Source of the DNA: Tritrichomonas foetus
Lineage: Eukaryota > Parabasalia > Tritrichomonadida > Tritrichomonadidae
Length of the DNA: 64,000 bases
Direction of reading: 5' to 3'
NCBI GenBank assembly: GCA_001839685.1
Contig: MLAK01000556.1
Span: forward strand, 1 to 64,000
The notes under the pieces were generated by a model. It was not told where the DNA came from. It saw only the letters and a program-made list of their open reading frames with translations, and searched no databases. Positions 18,701 to 27,900 of this stretch are shown here, one piece after another; within the stretch, counting starts at the first letter, position 1, and each line of letters starts with the position of its first letter. Both the position numbers and the translations under genes were made by a program.

Positions 18701-20818
18701 TCGGAAATTGTGAAAGATGAATCAGAGCTTGAAGGAAATATTGAAGCTTGTCTTGCTGTTGATGAAGTTGTTAACGACTTTTCATCAGTTTCATTTACAA
18801 GTGAAAATTTAGAACCAGCCAAGAAACGTGACATCGAGATCCAAGAATACGAAGAAGAGGAAGAAGTTCCAAATATTGAATCATTCTCGTCATCTTCAAG
18901 TATTCGTGAGAAATTGTTCCGAAATAAAAAGATGAAGCAAAACCAACACTCACTATCATCTGATGCCAAAAGTTCCAGCACAGTAACATCAAGCAGCCCA
19001 ACATCAAAAGCCAGTTCAGAATTGGAACATAAAATCGATGATGTCTTAGTTCATGACAACGGAGAACACATTTTCTCATCAGCCGCGTCACTGAAAGAAT
19101 CATCACATATTTCATACACTTACACATATGAAGTTGAAGAAGAAGATATTATAGAATTTGAGAGAGTAACAAGTGAATCATCAGAACCAATCTCAACCAG
19201 ATCGAAGAAATCCAATAAATCTAATAAATCAGAAATGTCGAAGAAGTCCAATCGATTGGAAAAGAAATACTCTTCTTCAGATTCTGATTCCATCCCATCT
19301 AGAAAATCAACAAAATCAGAAAAGTCGGCGAAATCAAATAAAAAACTTGTAGAATTTAGCTCATCTGAACCAGAATCAAGAAAATCAGCAAAGGAATCAT
19401 CAAAATCGAAGAAAAGCATTTCATATTCAATCCCACCTCAAAAAGTATCAAAACGTTCAATAAAACTCGAATCTGAATCTTCGTCCTTAAGCTCATCATC
19501 AAAGAATAATATGATAAATGAATTATCTTCGATTTCAGATGCTGCAAAAATCTCTTCAGAAATTGAACAAAAACTTCTTTTAGATGATAACGAGAATGTT
19601 TTCACTTCCGAAATCAAAGAATCTGAAAAGTCAGAAACAACATCACGGTTTTCATCTGGTTTTGATTCTGCTTCTGAATCTCTTGGTGTTCCACGTAGAC
19701 ATTCAAAATCATCTTCTAAAGTGTCTACTTTATCAGATGACGACTCGTTTTCACACTCTCAATCTTCAAAATACTCTTGTGGGAAAAACAACGAGTTTTC
19801 ATATGATTTAGACGAAGAAAATGAAACCGCTTTTTTGGAAACACCAAAGCATGGTAGTAAAGAGCTTATTCGGAATGAAACCTTAGAAAGTGATTCACTT
19901 GACATTCCATCACCAAAGAAGTCAAATAAACAAACCCCTTCCTCTTCTACAAACTTAGAATCATCAAAGTCCGAAAAGAAAACAAAAAAATTTACTAGCG
20001 ACGACAACGATAAAAATATGAGACTAAAATTACATTCCACTTCCACTTCTAAATCAAGCAGTGAAAATGACAAAGTTCAACAACTTTCTGACATTGAACC
20101 AGCCAATATAGAGAATCGAAATGTTTCAAACTTTGATTTATCTGTTTCAGATTCAGAATCATTATCAGAACAATATCCCAATATAAAAAAATCGAAAAAT
20201 AAGATAGACTCTTCATCTTCGCAAAAGAAACCTTCTTCAGACACTCAACATAAAAAACAAACAGACAATAAGAAAAATAATCATAATCAGCAAAAAATGA
20301 CAACATCAAGCTCATCTTCAAGTACTTCAGTTTCTTCCATTTCTGGTGCGAAATCGTTGTCGTCGTTAAATGAAAATGGACAAAAACTTCTTTTGAACGA
20401 ATCATCAACTTCAATTTCATCTTCATATTATGACATTTCTTCATCTTCTTCACTTTCACAACTTTTAAGTCCAGCATCCATTGAATCACCATGGAAAGTT
20501 ACTCTTACTATTGGACAATGTACCAACTTCAAAAATTATAACTCATTAACTGTCCTTGTAAAAATGAGGGATGCAAATCCACATTTCCATAGAGGAAAAG
20601 TTGGTAAAAACAAAGAAATGAGATTTGTTATTTCAAATTCAAAAGCACCATTTAAAGTTGTACTCTATGATGGAAAATATGAAGTTGCATCATTTGACTC
20701 ACAAATTGATGAAGTCATCATGAGGCAAGATCATGAAGAAGTATTGACAATGACTCCAAACGGGGGAGTCCCATCAACTCCACTTCTTAGTCTGAAAATT
20801 CATGTAATCCATTCTTAA
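9707..20818 (+). CDS. Giant Ser-rich repeat protein with two C2-like domains
   Basis: This 3703-residue protein has no overall homologue that I recognise. An N-terminal Ser/Lys/Pro-rich region with basic SPR and SPK clusters (about 265-305) leads to a C2-like beta-sandwich at about 600-725 (it opens CTLKVNIREA and contains LLGSTKIRISDLPL and a WYPL strand). The final ~110 residues (from about 3593) look like a second, more divergent C2-like fold. Between them lies low-complexity Ser, Asp/Glu and Lys sequence with poly-Ser runs, SKKSNKS-type repeats, and 16 copies of a ~30-residue motif ending D-D-x-x-N-x-F-[ST]-S. A short [VL]xxR[DE]I motif recurs about 11 times. There is no signal peptide or membrane segment, so it is probably cytoplasmic. 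A membrane- or cytoskeleton-scaffold role with phosphorylatable linkers is inference. The ATG at 9707 is the first in frame. The ORF is unbroken for 11.1 kb. Confidence 0.85.
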   Translation: MKSSSSLKVYVDDRIFGFSSTASTSSNQKNKNNIITKNDNISPENSPKRSGKALKISDGEGYTKNRADSSSSKDVNAPVLIQVDSSILEKEKESGSSVHIVLQPLSQLSPSKTEQKSDVKSSSSRSSKTPPENNPKNSSSSRIQERAINLGSGKGDDSSHHSHNQSHKSDTSSKKQSLYSSRSSSSSKSSSKKEPKETNKKPISKDYTYSYEKPTPEEKAKFAQINQQNLSPPSSPRNYSISKIPQVEIKPENKESAVQTPRRFAGRKSPNKGSRNTSPRRASPRKSSPRKDLSPQHLSPRKKKVLERIELLELQLADLQSTPVDSENIVSDILVDKHKTKQIKENPQANLVSEHVQTTNLGFMKPADAILTIQTPIIEEEPQIPTPPASPLSISNAVQMNLVRSQTTSIAPSEYDSDESYEYESDNSELADRRKHPQLKVDVPKQTRVKKHIRVPKESPKQTTKAQPRVQERARSPSPKKGESKAPEDKIYRKVRIEKPKKTNSPRQELNQNEQQFIVQERDIQIMSSSVTMNDSSIGELNPVRAKAYAQKHFKKYEDPEYAKAHGVPFKPAQNYQSRQSPKQSPKKQKESDKKKKDNDSCTLKVNIREATNIPTVPTYCVLFVDGNAANPIKTEVAEAANSRKVFDEEYSLKVKDLRKANLIVLVKKEDLIRGDKLLGSTKIRISDLPLNNSLDKWYPLTTDTGVHTEGRLHLVLKKSQKGFVSSSNSSISSVTTSTAEFNEMINKLSSHTTSDFVPTTTITSSPQESVSKSSSQTASSSSNSPPTNTKSEWESYDSQPKQESTKSKPESTKSKPESTKSKPESTKSKSKSTKLKPEYAKDSVKEKSKSISSKNSETKFAQQESTISSVADTSKSHLTKTSSVSTPSKKNITVQKSPRSESSSRTPQQSKGARSSVSGSSKSSPKGTMNSTKESLFDVSLFKENPNPGRQSSVVPDESENSLKLLSESSSSESELEVQERDIPIIEKETKKFSNQDKSKENKKVIKPQQPVKDQKDSKEVKKPSKDKKKITNDENKPTKEDKKSNRKEKKPIKIKKKSIKEEKKPTKEEKKSIKEEKKPTKEEKKQEIEEREVLKLEKKSLNDIKPVKEITKDNEDIKSASEETKSPKEEKERVEDVQSSQIEQSKQEEKKPDQGNKLKTITPSKVEQKQLNKATVHPEKRPMKVVVNKPVKEQNIPLKPEKESSSSAQNEVAEKLQEKPEELNQQIHEEVPEEKVQSDHAVPREVEINSINVNDIREIPENSELSESTATVTSDFPLSDSSSSSSSSEDDENKENKESALSKLLGLNSPREPNYRRPKAQITYHEEPQEYSSSDGYDASAPSLTPTNFPIPTIKRPEDNSQLSIQQLLQRQKINSSYKTIEEELSESSTDSENIEIDNVPIEMISDNEDDIARRIDMRFGKQVDTGNVDYNQGDNIMFNLGNVVQLIPEIPKKKKKSNKYYGSLDFDNSDDVQEREIALDLTRSKITKVNAKTKEPHGIVGDLGIMVSKKKAEARNDPNRLSASSSSIFPSNSAALSANTVPLSSEQSSGSGGLNERYIQAGDKLSDENEFYSGNLADNISGAGKRYTDIIKRSIVDAEIENNFSSNVDIHRKQKADLNRNMKFNDDNHAFNSNKPNDYLEREIELSEENSPSNEQSDASISDIEKKKGITKVIQKALKEDDNSNVFSSAVENQKPIRIKKIEATKEKFSSSSSSSSSEGEKVKGDSSSISNAVVKSIKKKIKFDDESNNFDSTSSFAEKPNKNQTKKPEQKTKTYNPEKQKTSKVQKGEKADFERDYDYNLSDSSSSAVENDKAPKTKQPVNDDTSSSSSSSKENEFVSDVNKPTRSITHSIKDDDNSNNFASELSEPKKLQPASKKSKSKKTVSSSSSSSDQEETNPSVITREIRITPINEEISSSSISDIPQEKKIQRKIVKKIKSDDESNNFSSVIEGEPAIISVQRGSPPRQQHVSSSSSSSSGIYTLKPQIVTRPDPTQVKPKYNISSDSSTSISDLNEEKKIQKTIVKKIHIDDESNDFESLLESNPIQPAVKKVPKKQVVASSSSSSSSDSQTDTISEAQKEKMKKKIGEKIHVYDVSNSFTSTASELLKKSSYSSDSENFNKGEEEPVTRSIKKLIPVSSSSSDESNLSDSSSRNKSKIKPVENGEIASEKSSSEKKIYKKPDQNELSESSSTTSSSHSKSVSTSISSVVKEEEGLENNILHCIINDENENSFTSTSRNENLFEYSLQKVSSDSSSSSSSSDEPKILMKKLPPVENSSESLKESEGRKSHHAKSSEVKEFFISDEEKSISSKKSNKSEPKKIISTPSSSSSSEDENRSINSTKSNKSHKSIDQEKGVYLGNSSLSSVVQPELEEQIEQCFKNDDLENSFTSIIDSKPPVQNREIFVKPLEETSSNEEKAKSSSSTQSSKSKSSRKPEPKLPESYTSSSEEEIDKKSASSRKSNKSANSQKSNKSKNTVKSETKVESSSSSEDDKKSVDSHKSNKSTSSHKSIYSKKSNQSDISNHSNKSRSSQFSDLKDEPANFPRSIEPQLGQDNQGRYVRDYDHNELLPSYSSTVSRSSSLSNPKLSESSSFDKYHKSISSKKSNPVEDRGVDIESSQVSELKSENTNLSKIAEPRLEEDIKETIARDLDNKEFMSSSSSSISRHSKCSKKSNKSNSHRKEGSPVSESKSDSTVLSRVTEPKLDEDIKESIAQDLDNNNFLSASSTSSSSSSASKKSAKSKSSSKSIPKQPISSSSSSSSSEKKSISSKKSNKSNQKTVQSSSSNDEKQKKAIQRDALLSSSDEKSSKSSSRLSEAKSPSTNISQYAKEEEPELDQQITNSIVKDFVPNDFSSSSSFSKKSETHSSSTSSSSDNLLPPRRSSEHKVEQPTQNGKQETVKQQKKLFSDNLSPPPPPRRNTKKEAEIPKAKEQAQQISSSSYSSSDYEKSSRTSTSTRLIGKPPLPSKLLISSKNIPLPRYDDSSSSSSSVSMTSISEIVKDESELEGNIEACLAVDEVVNDFSSVSFTSENLEPAKKRDIEIQEYEEEEEVPNIESFSSSSSIREKLFRNKKMKQNQHSLSSDAKSSSTVTSSSPTSKASSELEHKIDDVLVHDNGEHIFSSAASLKESSHISYTYTYEVEEEDIIEFERVTSESSEPISTRSKKSNKSNKSEMSKKSNRLEKKYSSSDSDSIPSRKSTKSEKSAKSNKKLVEFSSSEPESRKSAKESSKSKKSISYSIPPQKVSKRSIKLESESSSLSSSSKNNMINELSSISDAAKISSEIEQKLLLDDNENVFTSEIKESEKSETTSRFSSGFDSASESLGVPRRHSKSSSKVSTLSDDDSFSHSQSSKYSCGKNNEFSYDLDEENETAFLETPKHGSKELIRNETLESDSLDIPSPKKSNKQTPSSSTNLESSKSEKKTKKFTSDDNDKNMRLKLHSTSTSKSSSENDKVQQLSDIEPANIENRNVSNFDLSVSDSESLSEQYPNIKKSKNKIDSSSSQKKPSSDTQHKKQTDNKKNNHNQQKMTTSSSSSSTSVSSISGAKSLSSLNENGQKLLLNESSTSISSSYYDISSSSSLSQLLSPASIESPWKVTLTIGQCTNFKNYNSLTVLVKMRDANPHFHRGKVGKNKEMRFVISNSKAPFKVVLYDGKYEVASFDSQIDEVIMRQDHEEVLTMTPNGGVPSTPLLSLKIHVIHS
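12116..12220 (+). repeat. 21-bp tandem repeat, 5 units (ESTKSKP)
   Basis: Five in-frame 21-nt units encode E-S-T-K-S-K-P; the middle copies are nearly identical in DNA and the outer two are diverged. Nucleotide-level identity points to recent expansion. The tract lies in the Ser/Lys-rich region after the first C2-like domain of the giant protein. Confidence 0.9.
12860..12964 (+). repeat. 21-bp tandem repeat, K-[SP]-[IT]-K-E-E-K units
   Basis: Four clear 21-nt units (12881-12964) alternate between KSIKEEK and KPTKEEK, giving a 42-nt higher-order period. A diverged unit precedes them. They encode a highly charged Lys/Glu segment, possibly a single charged helix. Confidence 0.85.
14478..19612 (+). 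repeat. Sixteen degenerate copies of a ~30-residue protein motif
   Basis: The approximate consensus is [IL]-S-x-hydrophobic-x(3-6)-E-x(2-3)-I-x(3)-hydrophobic-x-x-D-[DN]-x-x-N-x-F-[ST]-S. Copies end near 14535, 14785, 14975, 15310, 15560, 15830, 16022, 16420, 16885, 17440, 17690, 17890, 18280, 18790, 19085 and 19612. Well-preserved examples contain SDDESNNFSS (near 15560) and DLDNNNFLS (near 17880). Each looks like a short amphipathic helix followed by an acidic turn and a conserved Phe. Poly-Ser or SKKSNKS linkers separate the copies. Confidence 0.75.
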
Positions 20819-21958
20819 TCATATTAGTTGTAGATTCTTCTTGTTGTTTAATAGTATTCGGTAACTTTAAAATTTATTATTTTCAATAAAAGTTAAAATT
20901 ATACGCAATTTTCTCCATTTTCTATTTTTTTTTTTTTTTTTATTTTACATGTTATTATAATGTATGATTTAATAAAATACAGTACAAAATTCACATTTTG
21001 AAGATTAACTCATGAGTTTGTTTTTATTTCATAAAAACATATTTTTATTAAATCAAACGCTTAAATAAATTACCAAGTCTCGTTTCTTCATATAAAAATC
21101 AAATTATATATATGAAATTCATACAAGAACTTGATAACAGTGAAAAATGGAAGAAGAAATAAAAATTAATAATTTTGAATTTTTAAGAGTGAAGAATATA
21201 ATGAAAAAAATAAAGTAGAAGATCAAATAACAGTACTGTTTATATAGGAGGTTTACACTATATAAAGGAGATACCAAATCCAATTTCAAATAAGAATAAA
21301 ACAAAAGAAAATGAGAAAGTGGGTGAAAGAAAGAAGACATGATTACAAAAAATGTAGATGAAGGTATTCAAAGTGGTTTATTATATCGAATCTTCCATCT
21401 CAAACACTTGTTATTCATAATCATCAACTTTTTGATGATTTTATCACTTATTATAAAATAAATAAAAGAACAAAATCATCAAGGAGAAGAGAAAGATAAA
21501 GGTAGAGAAAAAGAAGAATAAATTTAACAATCATTTACAACTTTATGAATGAAGGACAAATTTTAAAGATAATATCACATCCACTGTTTTGAAATTTTTA
21601 TCAACCAAATCATTCAATATTAGTAATTAGGAAATTTATATAACATCAACAATCACAAGAAATTATTCTTTCAATATAAAAAACATGAATTGAACACATG
21701 AACGAAAGTTTGAAGAACAATTGTTTTGATTCAATGAATAAACAAATTTCGAACCAAATCATATTCGAATTGTCACAACCAAAGTGATAGAATATCGAAA
21801 ACGAAAAGAAATTTTAAAACCCAACAAAATAAAAGAATTTACAACTCACAATATTTTCAATTGATATTCAAAAAATGAAAAAAGAATATTCTATGATTCA
21901 CTTTGTCAAAAAATCAATACATAGTTAAGAGTTCATGTAAACACATTTATTAGCAAAC
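20819..21958. other. Convergent 3' spacer
   Basis: This 1.14-kb tail-to-tail spacer between the Ser-rich and BEACH genes holds a long T-run (about 20924-20941), several AATAAA/TAAA stretches and a 9-bp perfect hairpin (AATCATCAA 21419-21427 with TTGATGATT 21432-21440, loop CTTT). A 73-codon hydrophobic frame (21340 to 21119, minus strand) looks like AT-rich noise. No gene is supported. Confidence 0.45.
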
Positions 21959-24900
21959 TTATGGTGTCAAAGGCATCACTGATCCATCGCTATTCCCACC
22001 ACATCCATAACATCGTGTACAAATCACATTTAATCTTTTTGCACGACAGTTTTTACATACAAAAAGCCCACAAACAACACAACAACTCATTGACGATGAG
22101 GTTTCACTGTGACAAACTGGACACTGTTTGAAAAATTCTCGTGCAACAATTTGTTTTCGCACTCGTTTTTGTGATAGAAGAATGAGATTTTTATTTATAT
22201 CAAAAATAAGGGCTGCTTGACATTCATGGAAAATTTTCACAGAAGCGATCGATGATTTCATTTTGGTAACTTCTTCACTTAAAAGTTCTTTTTGTACAAT
22301 ATTAATCGAAATGACTGAACAGAGTCCATCACTTCGTCCAACAATAAAGAATGGAAATTCACTAAAAGTATCGGAGTCACAAGGTGAGACAGAAGTAAAC
22401 CGAGCATTTTCACATTTATTTTTATCAAAATTATTGTTTTTCATTGCTTCATCTTGATTCTGTTCAAGATATTGATTGTGATTCCTATCTTGGCTATCAT
22501 CTAAAATTTGAATTTGACTTTGAGTTTCTATCTTCATCTGTTTGAGGTAGAATGGTTTTGTGATTTCTCGAAAATCAATACCTAATACAAAAATTGATCT
22601 TTCAAAAAGAATAGTAATAAAATTATAATTTTCTTCAAATTCGACTGCAACAATTTTTTCATTGGTTTCAATTTCTTTCGTTCGAATCAAAAATCCGCTT
22701 GTTATATCAAACAAAAGAATTTGACTTAGTCCATTCGCTTCATGACAAACAACTGCACACAACAGGAAATGCTGTGAAGAAATTGCCATAGAATCAACTT
22801 TCCTTAAATTAATTGGAAGCAAAATTTCTTGTAATTTTATCCTATTCCCAATTTCAATTGTAATTACTCCAAATTCTTCACAATATGCAAACATTTGATA
22901 GTCTTGAGAAACACACAAAGATCGAATATTGTCTAAATTTAATACCAATTCAACAAAAGGTTGTTGGATTCCCATAAATAATTCATTTTTCGCCATTACG
23001 AAGATTTCATCATTGACAACTCGAATTCTTTCTGGATCTTTTGAAGTTTGTTTCAATTCGGAAATAAAAAGTGATTCTTTATTTCCAAATAAAGTTTCTC
23101 GAATAATTGTTTGCCTTTTAGGATGTGGTGTTGTAAATAATTGTTTCGGACATTGTCCAAAATTATTTATCATATCAATGGCTGCTTTCAATTCAACATA
23201 ACTGAGACTATTATTGTTTTGTTCTTGTAATTCTTGGAGTTGAATTTCATGTTGTTGTTTATTTTTTGTCTTATCATTGTTCTTAAAACAATCATCATAT
23301 GCCATTGGATGAAAAACATTCACTGCTTCAATTGCAGGCTCACCTCTTTGTTTATAACCGAATATTAAGTCGATCCACTCATTAATGAAATCAGATTTTT
23401 CAAGTGCTTTTCGCATTTTCCAAACAAAAATCAAAGGATCTTTTCCCCATCTTGGCATTGTAACTGTATTTAATGAAAGTCCATCACTTCGTTCACCAAG
23501 TGAAAGATTATTTGGATTTTCAAACATCAGTGGAAAGGTGTAAAATTCCGGAATAAGCTCTTTAACATCAGCTTGATTAATATCACTAGCACTTCTCCAT
23601 GATTCAGCAATATTGCAGAATAGCCGATCACGATGATCCCAGCCATTATGAAGATGAATTCCAAAAAATGTATAAGGCTCAATACGCACCATGTAGTGCA
23701 TCACTGCAGCACTATGCGAATAATGAGTTCCATAATGATAATTCGTTTCATTATACATCGCAATAAATCGATCTCGTCGTATTTCGTTTTGTGCGCCCAT
23801 TGGTTTTGATAAATCACGATATGACATATATTCATCTTCATCATTTTCATTTTCATTTTCTTCACAATTTTTAGTTTCTTCATTCTTTGATGTACCATCA
23901 GTAAGAGCCAGTTGATTCTTTGGATTGCTTGAAGCAGAATAATCACCAATGATCCACGGGAAAACAGGATACTGAGATAAGTCATTAAAGCTTCGACCAG
24001 ATGCAATGTTCAAGTAAAGAAGATAGTCATAGTTAGAAATTCGACGGGAAATCCACAAATTGGCCACTTGATCAACTGACATTTGAAGGAGTTTGCTTGA
24101 AAATCCAATTCCAATGTTGGCCTGGGACTGCTCACTAATTTTCATGACTTTTGATGTAAATTGTTTTCTATCAGTTTCATTTCGAAATATGATTGTGAAG
24201 TGATTTCCAAGAACCGTGAAAAAATCAACAGTACGGCTTTGATAGGCATACCTACGCAGAATTGCAAGAGATACATCTTTATATTCAATTATAAGAAGTG
24301 GTCGATTGGCAAATAATGTAGATCTCCCATAATAGCCGAAAATTGGAATTTCAAATGCAGCAAAATGGCATAACATTGATGATGTTTCAGGAAGAACCAG
24401 CTCTTTATATGATTCACTAGAGGTTAGTCTCGAATTAAGTAAAATAAAGAATTTATTTTGTCCAAGACATAAAACACAAGGAAGTGGTTCAGATGTAGAT
24501 AAAAGATCAATTCTCATTAATGAACTTGAAGTACACTCACATATTTCGAGAAAAACATCTGTGATTGATTCATTTACAAAAAGTGGAAGTGACCAGTGAT
24601 CTAAACAAACTGGTTTGGAATAAGATTGTTTGAGCTCTTCGATAGAATCAGAAGCATTAATGAGAGATTTTTGAGATGCTCTTGGTAAAGTAATTTCCCT
24701 TTTCTTTTTTAAGAAAGGAATATTAAATTCAAAAGCAAGCGGAACCATTTTTTGTGGCACACAAAGAGGATGTGGTGAAGGAACCAACATAAAATGATTG
24801 TTAAATTTAATATCAGAATGATTTCGATTAAATTCCAAAGTTTTTTCTCGTTTAAATAAACGTGAAATGGCATCATCAAGAAAATAGGCATTCATATTGT

Positions 24901-27900
24901 TTCGATAAAAAAGTTGGAATCGAAAAGCTCGTCGAATATTTTGATTTATTTTTGAACGATACATTTTGTATTTATTGTAAGGAACAATGTGATTTTGCGA
25001 AATGATGCTTGTTGATTCAGCCAAGATATTTTTAATATTTTGTGAAGAATTTGAACAATTTTTTAAAAGTGGTTCAATAACTTCATCATATTTGTCATCT
25101 TGGCTAGCAAACCACACAATTAATTTGTTGTCTCGAACAGCTGAAGCAAAATCAGTAGTATTAATTTCACTTTCTATAATGATCTGTGAAAGATCACCAA
25201 AATGATCACTTTTTACTATTTCTGGTGTAATTATGAAATGTTGAATCACAGAAAAAAAGATAGGATCACTTAAAAATGAAATGAACGCATGATTTCTAAA
25301 TAATTCAGTAACAATCATTAGTTTTTCTTCAACACTGTTAATTTTAGAGAGACTAACGATTAAGAAATTTTTTATCTTTTTAATTTGTGGGTTAAAAGTT
25401 GGCATTGCTGTTTTAATTAAGCGTGACATACTATCATCCCAAAAACCTTCAATCACTCTATTTGTTAAAAACAAATAGAATGAAGAAAAAGCTTCTTTAG
25501 AAAAAGAAGGATTCATTTCAAGAAGTGATAAAATAATTCGTGTGTGCATTTTCCGAGAAATTTTGTTGTCTACGTTGCATTCATTTTGATCATTCATATT
25601 TGAAGGAAATAATGTATATTGAACAAAAATAGTTTTGGGTGTTGGTGAAGAATTAGCTAAATTGATTATAATTTCCGACGTTTTTTCAATAAGAATTTGA
25701 ATTGTATCAATATTCATAATGCTATTGATGACTTGATCACAAACATAATTCGAATTCGAATTGATTTCTTGGTTATCATTTTCTGTAGAATCTTCAAGTT
25801 TTTGCAAATAATTACATGTTGGCTCAAACAATTTTTGGCTTAAATCTTTAATTGGTAAATATTTTTCTTGGGGAGTTAACGACTTTCTTTTCATTGTAAG
25901 TTGATCGCCAGTAATCAAATTAAATGAAATATCGTTTGACACAAAGACATCATCAAATCCAAAAGAACAAAAGCGAATAATTTGCTTTTTACATAAAAGT
26001 AAATGATCAATAGTACATAGAGGAAGGATAATTTTGGCAACTTTCAAAGAAAAAATATTATTAAAAGTATTTTCATGAATATTATTTCCTTGAGTTAATT
26101 CATTAGTTTCCTTAATCATTTCTATTTTTGTGGATGACGCAATAATATCGAAAAGAATAGGAAGAATATCTGATCGTTTTATTTCTGAGTTAGCAAATTC
26201 GTTGATTGTAGAATATTCGTTTTTGGTAACTAAACATAAAAAGAATGTCCACATTTGTTCATAACAATACAAATCAATGAAAAATGATTTATTCTCTTCA
26301 ATAATTTGCGTTTCAAAGTAGTTATCTGAACAGATTTTTACTAAACTATTTAATAAATTAAGTGCAAAAATATCTGGTAATCCAATAGAAATATCAATAA
26401 CTTTTTTAAATGGAATGTATTTATCAAATAAAGATGAACTTGCCAAAATTATTCCAAAGAGAATTTTTTGAGAATCTACTTTTTCAGAAATCATATTTGT
26501 ATCAACAATTTCTTCATTGCTTATTTTATGAAGTGCAGCTATGGTTAATAAAATTTTTATCAATGATTCAGGATTTTTCGAACCATAAGCTCCAATTGAC
26601 GCAATAATACTACTATGTGCTTTGTCATTAAAATTAATAACAGAAAAAGCATCTAAAAGCTTATTAAAAAGAGATTTAAATTTATGATCAGTGTTAAAAA
26701 TGGATGGAAGCATTTTAAAAGTGAATTTTTCAATTGATAAAATCGATAAATCACCAAAAATATTGATGTAACATTGTCTAGAAAAGAATTTCATGAAAAT
26801 ACTTTCAATTTCATCATCAATGAACTCACTTTTTGTTAGAATTATATATTTTAACGCAGAATAAAAGAACTTTGGCTCAATCGCTCCTTTCCTAAGCAAA
26901 TCAAAGGCACTTTTCAAATATAAAATAAAGTTTTCTCGATGATCTTCATGAAAAAGTCGAAGAAAAATAAATTCATCACCTCCCATGACTTTTAAATAAT
27001 TATTTATTCCTTTATATTCAACTAATTTAAAACCAGAAGCTCGAGTTAATTCCAAATTTTGTTGTTCATTTCTAATAGTAAGATTATTATTATATTTTTC
27101 ACGAATTTGCTCAATTGTGAGAACATCAGGAGAAGAAAAAATATAAGAATCAATTGTCCAAATTGCATTATTTCCATTTTCACTACCAATCGTCATATTT
27201 GCCACAGCATTCATTTGATTTTCATACAATTTAAAGTCATCAAGATAAACTTCGAATGATCTATTTTGGAATGATTTATTTATATTCGTAATTGTAATCA
27301 TATGCCATTTTTTTAAAGTACATTCACAATTAATTTCATCAAAAACAGTAATTCCATCACAATCATAAGTTATATCACCATGACTTGTCTGCAAAATCAC
27401 AGTTTTCCCAATTAATGAACGAACATAAAACCAAAAAATTACTGTACCAATGCAATTAAATGAAGCCATCGCATGTGGCATGTCAAAATGAAGTAGATAA
27501 ATATTTCTGAATGGTAATGGTCCTTTTGTCATATTTCGTATTGATTTCGAATCTTTAAAAATTTCATCCAGTACTAAATCATCATCAATATACTGTGAAG
27601 CATAGCACAAATAGCTAACATTCACATTAGTTGATTTATAAAGTGTTCCATATTTTCCATAAATATATTTATCAAAAGGTGAAATTAATTCTATATTAGA
27701 AACATATTTTGATAATGATGGAATTCTTAATAATCCAAAAGATTGAGAATCATGTGGGAGTCCCATCATTAATGCTTTTAATTCATTTTGACTCAGTTTT
27801 ACAAGATTAGTCTTTTCAAAATTATGAAAAATGAAGTCATCAATAATTTGATAAGGCCCATTACAAACAATAGCGGAAAGAAAATCAACACTTGGAATTG

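Noticed and set aside
9810..20492. Many minus- and plus-strand frames of 60-150 codons inside the Ser-rich gene
   Set aside because: They arise because TCA/TCT Ser codons and AAA/GAA codons give few stops in other frames. Their translations are mirror images of the repeats.
21119..21340. Minus-strand 73-residue hydrophobic frame in the convergent spacer
   Set aside because: AT-rich sequence readily gives Phe/Ile/Leu/Tyr-rich frames. No promoter box, homology or conserved feature was seen.
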